From: Panicum virgatum
Taxonomy: Eukaryota; Streptophyta; Magnoliopsida; Poales; Poaceae
Length of the DNA stretch: 64,000 bases
NCBI RefSeq assembly: GCF_016808335.1
Contig: NC_053144.1
Coordinates: forward strand, 69,983,400-70,047,399
Reading direction: 5' to 3'
The notes beneath the pieces were generated by a model that had not been told where the DNA came from, made no database searches, and was given only the letters and a program-made list of their open reading frames with translations. Within the stretch, counting starts at the first letter, position 1; each line of letters opens with the position of its first letter. This document shows, piece after piece, positions 13,701 to 25,700 of this stretch. Position numbers and translations under genes: made by a program.

Positions 13701-16700
13701 CCTTTGATATCTTTAGCCAAAGTTCTTCTTGTGAGTCTTTACAGTCAGTTGCAATATCTTTAGCTAAGAAAACCTACATTGGAAAGGGAAGGTGATCATT
13801 GAGAAGAAACACAAACAGAAACAGAAAAAAAAAACTGCAAATCATGCAGGGGAATTTTTAACAGTTAAAATTGCTTTAAACTTTCAACCTTGCTAGCAAG
13901 CAAGAAAAGTGGCCACTGCACAATTGGAAGAACTCCGTCATTCTTGGGCATCAAAAGCAATTCTAATTCACTGCAAATAGGACAAGGGTCAACCAAAATT
14001 TACATATGGCGATCAGCAATTATTGAAGCATTACTTACGCATTGCTAATATAATCTTCTTCCCTTAAATTCCTCACAATTTCATTCCAGAAGGGGGCGAA
14101 TCTAGATGCATCAAACTTGTTCAACTCTGTAAGCTGGTAAATTTGGTGTTTTCAGTGTCAACTCTTTGTAAGCAACAACAAAGAATGGCACAGTTAAAAA
14201 AAGAAACTAAAGAAGGGAATATACTCCCTCTGTCCCCAAATAAAAGGGGGTCTGACTTGGCACGGTTTCCAAAACTAGCCTTTTAAATATTAATTCCTCC
14301 TATACTATCATGTTTGTAGCAACAAAATCATAACCATTGGAGAAGTACTTATAAATATCAGTATAATGATATTACTTTTGTTAGACAAAATTTACATTAC
14401 ATGGCCAAAGATTACAAGATTTGAATTTTAAAATGCATGCTCGGGCATATATTTTGGGACGGAGAGTGTATAATTTACGCACCCACCATTGTCAATTGTC
14501 ATTTAAACAAACTGTTAGACAGGAGTATTAGCCTTGTAGGGCCGGCCCATGTGGGGCCCATGTAGGCTGTGCGCCCGGCCTGATGCCGCGGCCAGGTTTT
14601 GTGGATCTGTTGATAGGATAGGCAAGGATCCCTTGATTGGTGCTGATTCTATAAACCACCCCTAGGGTTTCCTTGCCTATATATTGTACCCCTTGTACTC
14701 TCTATCAATTCATCCAGTTTTGCCTCTCCAATTTTGCTTTCACAAACAAATGTGCAATATTCGAAGGGAGAAAAAGATAAAGAAAATACTAGGGTCGAAA
14801 TGCAGAGCTGCTCAGAGGTCATAATCAATATACAGAGAAGTTCCATAACAGAACTAGCCTTAAATAGTAATATCAACTGACTCATACCTGACTGGAAGAT
14901 AGCAGTTGTTTCCTGTATAAAGGATAAAAATCAGGCTTAGATTATAACAACGGAGCAGATAAGCAAGAATCTAGGACATCACAAACCTTTTTGGAACAGG
15001 AACATGAAGTTTGTCCATGAATGCTCCAGGGAACTTCTCAAAGAATCTGTGAACTGCTTCAACAGAACTAATCTGAGAACACAAACAAAAATAACAGAAA
15101 GCATGAATTAGCAAACAAACAAAATTGATCATCAATATATTTGCTAAAAACCAACGAACAACAGCAAGAAAAGAAGACAGTAAAGCATGTAAAAAACTCA
15201 GCCGGTGGAGGACTGCCCCCACGTTTTTTTTTCTGAGAAGGAACATCAGTCAACCCAACCGACAAATCTCCAAACCCCAACTTCACCCTATAGGGTCGCA
15301 CCGTAACCTAGGCCAACCACGACCCCTTTGGCCGGCGATCGCTGCAACTATCCCCTCGTAGCAGGGCCCAAACCAACCAAAAATACTACAAGCCGGCGCC
15401 CTGACACTATTTTTTTGGGTTGCTAGCAAGGGGGTTTTATTGATGCCACCAGGATTTGAACCCTGGCTGGTGAATTCTCAACAGGGGAGCTTACAACAAC
15501 ACTACAGGAGAGCGGCAACAGCAAAGCATGTAAGTTCCACCATTTTTTTTCTATGGTTCAGAAACTGTTTTTGTGGTCAAATAGATAATTGTACTTTCCC
15601 AAAGAACCCCTGCCAAAGGCTATCAGGACTTGGCATTTTGATTCGAATAAGTATGGTGGAGTGAGGGATTGAAGGCGAAAAACAATGAAGAGGGTAAATA
15701 GATTGTACAAAGAGGAAGGGACTACTGCCTTGTTCAAGTGTTGGAGTCTAGAACATCAAGAAAAAAATAATATTATACTGCACTGGTGGAATGGCCAAAC
15801 TGATCGGAAAAAATTTTGCAAGTTATTTTTCATCTAGTTTTAGACTACAAAAGAGTTTGTTCGCATAACCAAATGCACTTGCAATTGACATACATCTTGC
15901 AGGCATACTGTGCTAGCATAAAAATGAGAGAAAACAATACTCAAGATGGTACAAAAGGATGGACAAGAAATGGCATTTCACAATAAGAACAATATAAAAA
16001 ACTACAAGATTGACAGATCAGCGAGGAACAACTTCATCAAAAGCATGATAATAGTTCAAATCCAAAGTTTAAGTTGGTAACCTCTCCCAAGCGATCGCGT
16101 GCACCAAGGAGAAATCCATAAATAGCAGACATAACAGTGTAAAATACATGGATGTCCAGAAGGTAAATCTGCGTAAATGAATATTTAGATTAAACAAATA
16201 TAATTTTCAAATGTTCACTGCACATTTGACCTAAGCTCAAAACAGGGACATATATGATACAAATGATAACTAAAGCAATACCAAAATAACAAAAGAATAC
16301 TTTCCATCAATACATTCAGTACATCAAACTATGCAGTAATGTGGCATCCCAGAACAATTTAGTCCATGTTTGACCTAATGGTGCATGATGCAATGTTGGA
16401 TGCTGATAGAGGAATGTTATTATAATAACAGTCCTGTTTTGGCAAATTTTACTCTGGTAAAGGCTGAGAATTCCCACTACGTTACAGATCACTTTATAAA
16501 CAACGAGAAACATAAACTACCATTATGCCAGAAGAATTGACTTCAAGGCCTACTCGGAAAGCAAGATTATTTTTATTTTATTTTACTTAATTGCGCTGGG
16601 AATGCAACGAGCAGTCAAGGTGAGAAACCAGATAGATAATCAATTTATTTTTTCTGACAAGTTTATGGCAGTGTCATCTAGATATGTTGATGTTTAATTT

Positions 16701-19700
16701 TCAATGGTAATTGCTCAAAAGTTAATATAGCTGCCTGTGATTCCTACGACATAGCAAAAGTTCAGAGAGCTGGAACTAGAAGCAAACAATATTACTTACT
16801 GACACCACTGGAGCCCATAGAGAAAGGATTGTAATAGCATTATGGTTATCTGCAAGCAACGTAAGAACCAATCGATTACAAGTGATGCACATCTTTAACC
16901 ATATCATGAGGATACGAAGTAGTGAAAGTGATAGGATCCTAGGTTGCTGAAAAGAAAAAAAAAGGCATTGTGATGTGTGAAAAAAGTAATATTTACATAG
17001 TAATATTTACATACTCTTTGAAACAAAGTCATGCCAGGCATACTGCAAGCCTTTGAAATTGATTATAGCTCTTGTTGGTTTCACAAGAGGTTTTATCTGC
17101 ATAATAAAGCCACACTTTAGAGTGCAAAGATCAATGCTTACAGATAGTGGAAACTGATAAACTAGAGCTTTCCTGAAGAAAATAGGTGAATGAAAATTTT
17201 GCACCAAGAATTGCAATCCAGAAAGCAACGTATCTGCAAAGTAAATATAGCAAGTAATGATAGCTTCCAGTTTGTTAGCAGAATCACAGTATTATGCTTG
17301 AAAGTTCTAAAGGATTACTTGATGTAGTCAAGGGGACTCTCATGCATGCCTCTTCCAACATAATTGTTCTCCTTCAACAAAAGTAAAATGTCAGATATCC
17401 TAAGCAGAAGACATAGTATACAAAGAATTCAAAAGAACAGGAACCCAAAAATGCTAAAAAGGACAAGACCTGATGCATCCATTTAACAAGGCGTACAGCA
17501 GACCAACGGTAGCAAGCCTCAGTCAAACCATGGCAACAAGGGACGCTCATAAGGAGGCTCATAATAATCTGAACACCAGCATATGCACTGATTACAAAAA
17601 CATATATCTTGAATGTTGCTGACTGTGTCCCATCTTGAAGCGCCTTGCTGAGAAATGATCGAACTATTAGAAGTCTCATCACAATGGTAAAAACATAACA
17701 AGAGAAAACTATCAAGTCCTGAATCATAAATCCTAAGTTAGGAATTCTAATAATTCTACAGGACAAGAAGGTCAATTAAATATCAAGTGCTGATTTGGAA
17801 TTAGTACCAAAAATTTCACTTCATGATTAGGTTGAGGGGCCAGCAGACCAAACGTAATTTAATTCACGTCACGATCAGGTTGATGGGCCTATTAAAAATC
17901 GAACCCATCATCAAATTTTAAGAACTACACTTTGATTTCAGAACTTGGTAGAAAACTGGAAACAGCATAGAGCATGCTCCAAGCATCAAAACAGGCGAAT
18001 AATTCAACCAGGCCAAAAGAGATAATATTGGATAAGAAAGACCAGTTCTCACTTCTGAGTTTCTAAGTCTTGATTGTCGCAACAACATCAGGCCTATCTG
18101 GCCAACAGAGCACCTACAAGTCTATAACCGTCTTATCTCTTTACAGAGAGTTGCTTATTGAGAACATGGATTGAAATATTTGGGAACATATCAGGTGCCA
18201 ACCAACCCGTTCGTGCAAACTTGCAAAATACGGTTAATTGTAAAATTATCCAATCCCCCCATGCCCCTTGGATGTTGATCCGTTGGCCCAGATTGAAGTT
18301 TGCACGGTTTGCGCGAAGGGGTTGGTTTGCACCTGATATGTTCCCTTCATCATTCACCCTGAATCACGTAAAACAGCAATACGGCATTTGCTGTTCCTTT
18401 GTGTTTCAAGACATTCAAGTATGTCAATGCCAGATCGTACAATCTTTCATTCTAGAAATTTCTTTATAAAGAAGGGTAGAAATGAAATTATCAGAGCTCA
18501 TAAATGGAAGAAAAACATACACATATAGGTAACAGATCGTAAATGAAGCTACAGTAAACCAGCAGAATCGCCATAGCACTCTGGTGATTGCAGATCCACG
18601 AGAAGTTGAATAGGCACCATACATCATTAGAATGTCCAATAGACCTTCCTCAAAAACAAAAAAGGTAAAAAAAAACGAAATTAGTCGTCAACAAGGTAGT
18701 TTACACAGGTCATCATATTACAGCAAGAAAAAAAAATTCTGTACTAACTCTCAATAAATTTCATTGCAACATAAGTTGGGCCCAGACTAAGAAGTTGCAA
18801 TACAGTCTTCATGTCAAAACTACCATTGTTAAAAGCAATGATAGTTAATCCCTGCATCGACAAAAATAGGACCACACTTAGGTCACAATGCAGGCAGATA
18901 CAACTCAATGAAGATTGGCAATATAAAGCATCTAATGCTACATCAAAAGAAATAAGCAAACAAATCAATCCTCATGGCCATAAGAACAAAAGAACTAAGC
19001 ATATCTCCTGCTAAGCATCAATATCAAGAAACCATTCCTGGTTGTTGGAGTATGTGTGTGTTGGCCCATATAGGAGGCCAGGCCCATCTATGAGGTCCAT
19101 GTAATGTCTACTATATATCCCACCCTTCTAGGGTTTGGGGAATAACAAGGCAATTATTCTCTCCTACATGGTATCAGACTAGGTTCCGCTCCCTCCTCTC
19201 CTCCTGAGCGCCGCCACTTCCGCTGCCGCCGCGCCGCCCCCGGGGAGATCGATCTCCGCCGGGGGCAGCGCCCTCTGATACGCGCTCTGAGTCTCCAGCA
19301 GCACCCTCCCTTAGGTCTCGCGGCAGATCGAGTCGATCCGCCGCCGTCAGAGTCCAGCAGCAGGATCTCCGTCGCGCCTCCACCCGCAGGCCCCCGTCGC
19401 GGCGCCCTTCTCCACCTCCCTCCTCTGGCCTCGCCGCGGATCCCGCCGCCGTCGCTACTCCTTGCGTGCGGCGGATCTGAGCGCGAGCGCGGGGGGCGCG
19501 GATCCCGCCGCCGCCCTTCGCGAGGGCGTGCTGGGCGCGGGCGCGGGGGATCCCGCAGCCGCCGCATCCGCCCCGCCTCCGCCGCCGCGTGGTGCCCAGC
19601 CACCCCGACGGCGGGTCCTCCGCTCCGCCCGTCTCCCCGCCCCGCCCAGGCGGTCGTCGCCGGTCAGGTGGGCTACGCTCCTCCCGCCGTCGCCGCCCCG

Positions 19701-22700
19701 CCCTCCGCTTCGCCTGGGTGCTCTCCGTCCTCCGCTCCGCCCTCGCTCCCCTCTCTCGTCCTCTGTTTCTCTCTCTGTTCTCACTGTCCCTTTGACCGTG
19801 GGAGGAGAAGAGAGGAGATGAGAGGGGGGTTATGCTACGTGCACCCAGGACTTCCACACGAGATGCTGCTGCTGTGTATCCTTTTTGCGTCGCCCTGCCG
19901 TTCGTCGTCGTTCATCATCGACAACCCCCAAAGGACGAGGTTGTTGCTGCGCCTTCTGAGGCTGCAGCGACGACGCTCGTGATCGAGCCTCTACCGCGGA
20001 CACCGCCGCCTTCGCGGTGGTGGTGCCCGCCTCGCCTGGCACCCACACGGCGCTCCCGGAAGACCACTCGACGCCCGGCTGACCGCACCGGCACTTCCGA
20101 CAGGCCACTCGCCCCCCCTCCCCCGACGCCGCCTGTCGGCGACTCAGCGCCACCATCGGACTCGGCTGCCTCCGACAGGCCACTCGACGCCCCGCCGGCA
20201 CCGTCCGTCGGCGACTCAGCGCCACCCGCTGGTTCTCCGGCCACCACTCGGCGTCTTCGGTCGACCATCCTGCGTCGCACGGGCTGCCACCCTCGGCGTT
20301 CGATCCTCGTCATGCTGGCGCTCGACCCGACTTCGCGCCTCCTGCCGCTCGAGCGCGGACACCGCCGCCGATGTTGCTGAAGGAAGACGTCTTCGCCACC
20401 CCTGTCCTGAGCACTACCTTGCCGCAAATTTGCGCCGTCGCCACCCCTGTCCTGAGCGCGACCTGGCTGCACCTTGCACCGTCTACCATCTGCACCTGAG
20501 CGCGACCCACTGCTAAGCTCGGCAAGAAGCTGCTGCGTTCGTGTCCTCGTGCGCCCCACAACGCTTCGGATCTGCGCTCTCCTCCACGGCTTCGACCACG
20601 ATCACCTCGACTTCGGCTACCTCGGCACTAAGGGGCTATCATATGCATAAGTCTCCAGTCGAAGCATTCGCACCGGTGTTCAGACTGCGGGGGGATACGT
20701 CTCCATTGTTCTCCAGTCTGTCCGTTCGTGTTGCTACCGCTACGACTGCGGGGGGTTTGTCCCCAAGTGTACTTTCTTTCGTGTCCAGTCTTGAACTCCG
20801 CTGCGCCGGTAGTTCAGACTGCGGGGGGGTGTTGGAGTATGTGTGTTGGCCCATATAGGAGGCCAGGCCCATCTATGAGGCCCATGTAATGTCTACTATA
20901 TATCCCACCCTTCTAGGGTTTGGGGAATAACAAGGAATTTATTCTCTCCTACACTGGTAATTTTTCACCGTGGGCATACAAAACTGTACATGCAAACGAA
21001 GTCAAACCCATAGATAACTGAATATATGCTGATTCTATCCAAGTAATATGCAATCTTGGAACATAAATAGATCAGTACTGGAAACCAGAGGGTAAAACAA
21101 CTCAACACAGTCCAGCTAAATTCTCCCTCGTTTTCTTCCACTCACAAGGCAATGGTTAATGCAGTTATGGTGAGAGGACCTGTAGTTGGAGAAAAATTGT
21201 GAGAGATTGTTTGTTGCATATTTGTGGTGTTCATGTTATTGCTGCCATGTGTCCATGCACGAGGCCATGAGTTTAACCTAGGGAACAGTTTGTACGCCAT
21301 GAGGCCTGCCTCCTCGACGGCCAGTTTGTCCGCATGGTGGTGCGCTGCTATCAAGTCTGTGCCAAATGAACACCGTAAGGGACTAAACTCCCTCATCATC
21401 CTGGTCACGTGGGAAATCTTGAAGGACCGAAATGCTTGTGTTTCCAAGGGAGCTCAACCAAGTGTTCAGCGGCCCCTGCAGACAGTGTCTAGTGAGTGTG
21501 TTCTCTGGTGTTTGGCAGGAGCCTCCAAGCTCTAAGAGCTCCTTCATAGGTCGCAGCCCCCGGCCCTTTAGGTTCTGGTGGGTGCTGATCTTGGTTTGTT
21601 TTCCTATAAGAGTCTGCTAGTAGCGTGAGTTATACCGAGTTGGTCTAACCCCTATACTCTTTCCATTCCATCTTAAATGAAATGACGCGCAGTCCTCCTG
21701 CACTGTTCGAGAAAAAAAACTAGGGAACACCATCAGGATAAACTTGCCATAGTAAAGAAAGGGATGCCACAAAAACTTAATTGTTAATTGTGTTATTGTA
21801 CATCTAGCAACTCAACACATGGAATAAAACTAATCTAAGAATTCAATGAAGTAATTACGAAAGAAGAGGTGTCAGCTGAACCCCAAACAAAATAGTGGAG
21901 ACCAGTAATGATTGAATGGTAAGAATTTGCATTCACCTGAAACATCATAATTAGGAACATCCAAAGGCGATGAAAGCTGTGATAAAGATGAAGAAAAGTC
22001 CTATGTTCCACAAAAGATGTCTTTCCATAGTGATGGCCCCTACCAAACATGCCCTGCAAAACCAAATACGCATTTTGTAATGTTGAAAATATGGTGATAA
22101 GTAGCTTATGTCATTAGGATATCAATTTATCAAAATGGGATGTCTGGCAGTCGGGGAAGGCTGATATGCATCAGCCCACACTGGAGCTGCAGCTTAAATG
22201 TCCAGGTAAAGTTAAGCCAACTCAGGAAGATAGGAATTATGTTTGGTGTGGTCTCAGCTTTTGTAAAAGGACAAGCCCATACTAAAGCTTGGCTAAAGGG
22301 GGTATGTTGGCATGATAGTAAAGAAGAGCAAAACACATCAGCAATCACCGAAAGTGAACACACACACAAATATTGATCTGGATACATCTGAAAGACTCAA
22401 ATAATTGTGAAGGACTAAAAAACAAACCTTTTCCTTTTTACTGGGCTTTGAGAAAAATGGGTTGTCCAGCTTCCACGGCCACCCTAGGTGAAAGCACTTA
22501 AGAGACCTAGAACGAACCATCAAAAGGTCATGAAAAACAGAAACAGAAACAAATCACAAAACCAAATAACTCAATTGATCTGCTTACACCTACCAAAAAA
22601 AAATTATTGCTTACCAGAAAAACTCATTGAAATCATCATAATTTCTCCATGCAGAATGTGGTGCCCGCCCATTCTTATTATTGGCTGCTTCCTGCAGCAG

Positions 22701-25700
22701 AATCAACATTAAGAAAACCATACAGGACCAATCATAAGAAGTGATATTACCTCACCCAGCAGCCATGCTTACCGCTGCGATGATATCATACAAAGGAGAA
22801 ATGACATTTTCAAGAAATGACACGCTGCCATTAGAACTGCAGCTTTCAGCTGGCTCTGCAGTTTGTTTTCGCAGAATCTCCTCTAGTTCTCTTGCTAGCT
22901 GTAAAATTCGAACAGTTGACGCCATATATAACTCAAGATAACATCAAAGATAATCGAGTTTTGAGTAACTTGCTAGGACCACTATTCGAACAGATATGTG
23001 TTAAAATCGAACCCAGACATTGGAATCCAACATGGCAAACTTCAAAAACTGGGATTTGGGTCCATATAGTATGAAAAAAATCTATATTTTCAAAGTGAGT
23101 TTTGACATTATTTTACTGACATTTATATAAATAATTATTTAATAGCACATAAACCACCAGGTAAGAAGCAGTCAGTAGGTAAAAGGTATAAATAAGTCTC
23201 AGAAGTTTGCTGTCAACCTACAAAGACCTCACATCAACAGGTTCATCCACATTCTCCCAAAGCAAACAGAGGAAAAGCGTGGTTCGACTAAACCGAACTG
23301 AGCACACTGTAGCAGTCGACTTCTCGATATCAAAACCAAAACCCAAGCCTGCAGATGATTCGAACCATGTGCTGCTACCCCAATAAAAATATTCCATATA
23401 CAGGATTGGGTGGGTGCCATACGCGCAGGGTGCTCAACCATCATCCAGTACTGATTTTTTTTTCCTTCATTTGCAGCAGCAGTAGAGCTAGCGAACCATA
23501 CTTTTGTTCAGCTTAGGTGGATTTGAAAAATTGAACCAGGACTGGAGGTGCCCTAATGTGTACATGGAATGGCCATGAAGGATTGAAAAATAGCTCCTCC
23601 CTACATCTCCTTTGGATCTGAAGGATAGAATTAGCATCCTCCTCTACTTGTTTGCTCCCTATCAAGCACATTTCTCCGTCTCACACACATATCCCTCAAT
23701 CCTCCCATAGCATGTGCCTCTCCATATGACACAGCTGATTATTGCTTAAAATAAGACATATACCTTAGAAAGTAATGAACGACATGTCAACACAGTAAAA
23801 AAAAAAGCAGGGAGGGACTCCTACAAGTACGTGCTCCCACTATCATATACCTGTTGACAGTAATTCTCTTCTTTCCTCTAGTCTCTCAGTACTGTTCCAA
23901 CAAATGACGAATTTTAAAGTCTGATTCACCCAAGCCTCAAACGAGGGAGAATGTTCAATGTTAGAACAGTACCCAAATAAAAATTTCCACAAGATACTTC
24001 CACAGAAACACAAGAAAAAGGAGAAAAAGGGATATGTCATACTGATGTGTGCATCATTGAAAAAAAAAGATGCCACCAGCTAAAGGAGGAACCCAACAGG
24101 TTGATTGCAAAATATTTTCATGCAAAAATAGGAAAATAAAGGAAAAGCATGCACCACGAAAAACTATAATAGATAAGTTCGCAAGAATTACAGACTTACA
24201 TGATGAAATATGTAGCATAATCCCTCTGGAAGAAATCGTACATTGGCAGCTTCACCCCACATCAAGTAGTATAAACACACATATAGCAACTTCTTTTCTT
24301 TCGTCAAAGAATCAGTGCTACGAGAAAAATGATACAATATCTTAAAACCAAAATAAGGGAACAATAAGGAGTTAAATAATTGGTGCAGAATATAAAGAAA
24401 ATGTACTTATTCCAGACGGGACGAAGAGGCAGATAGCTGCACCATTTAATATAGTTATCTAGGGCTTTGGAGAACACAGCATGCACAGCACCCTCGTCAA
24501 TTTTCTAGCAGGAAACAGAAACAATGTTAACGATAAAGGCATGAAAGTTCAAGCAATAAAGAGAATGTTATCTTGGGGGCAGAACATGATAACTGATCTC
24601 ATTAAAGTCTTACCATATCAGCGCATCTTTTAAAAATATAAAAGGATAGATCTTTGAATTTAAATGGCAAAATTGTGTAGCAACTTCAATGGTCGAGCAA
24701 GAAACTAGTCGGTACTGAGTAAAATGCCATGACAGGGTAAACACTGTACAGAAGCAGTCAGGATGACCGCATGGCTAGGAAGTAAGGTAACAGAATAGGG
24801 AAGAAGATACCACAAATGAGACATTGAACAGCAAGATGTACCTCTTATCATTATCACTAACACAGCTGACAAGTAGACGTAGGTCTAATAGAACTTTTTG
24901 ATTGGAAACCATGGGCAAACAAAAATTCAACCCTGAATGTCAGGACGTAAACATAGCCGATGCCCTCATTACAGTTCAGTATGTTATATTGTCAGCGTTC
25001 ACAGGTGCAGATTGCAGAATCAATTTCACTGGCACAAAAACATGAAAAGTTTCCACTTATGATAATGGTGTTACTGGTTCAATCATTTACATCCATTCAC
25101 ACAAAATTAGCAAACAGCACAAAAGGATCAACAATATGTCAATATCCAGTGTGTGCATCACATAGGCTAATGGCAATTGGCAAGCACAGAACTAGAAATT
25201 CATATTTTTCAAAAAAAATGAGGATATAAATGAATAACAGATACTTTACTTGTGCACAATATCGTTCTTTCTTCTTTGATAATGAGCACAGTGTCATTAC
25301 AAGAAAATAATTCATACACATGGTATCTCAAGAGTGCAGAAAGGACTCTAGGGAAAATTCCCCACTTGATCATGAACAAATTTCATGAATCAACAGAAGT
25401 ACTTCAGAAAAGAGCTACTTGCTAAATACAAAGGCATATTATAAAGGTTAAAGAAAAGGGCTGAACTCAAGAAAAGAATCAGAAAAAAATGCTAAATATT
25501 ACTAAGATGACAAGTTACGGTAGTTGAATTTGAAAAGAAATCTGGCATAAATCAGATCCAAAATTATGATGAGCAGAAACAGTAAAATGGTGTCGAACAA
25601 TCACATACCGGTTCATTCCCAGATGGTTTGCCCACCCGAGACTGCTCATTTGCCAATAGGTGAACGATATGCTCCCTTTGGTTTTTCATATTACCTTCCT

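Larger units (their letters stand above)
19043..20953 (+). mobile_element. Non-autonomous LTR retrotransposon (copy D)
   Basis: A 1.9-kb element with LTRs at 19043-19168 and 20830-20953 and the perfect target duplication CTGGT (19038-19042 and 20954-20958). The primer binding site TGGTATCAGACT follows the 5' LTR and a G-run precedes the 3' LTR. The interior is GC-rich and encodes nothing I recognise: no protease, integrase or RT. It keeps the CAGTCTTGAAC...GTTCAGACTG hairpin of the Copia copies near 20789-20822, which suggests mobilisation by an autonomous relative. It is antisense to the host gene, between callose synthase exons 13 and 14. Confidence 0.9.

Noticed and set aside
19154..20561. 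Long frames inside the non-autonomous element D
   Set aside because: They overlap on both strands, are low complexity and show no gag, protease or RT motif.
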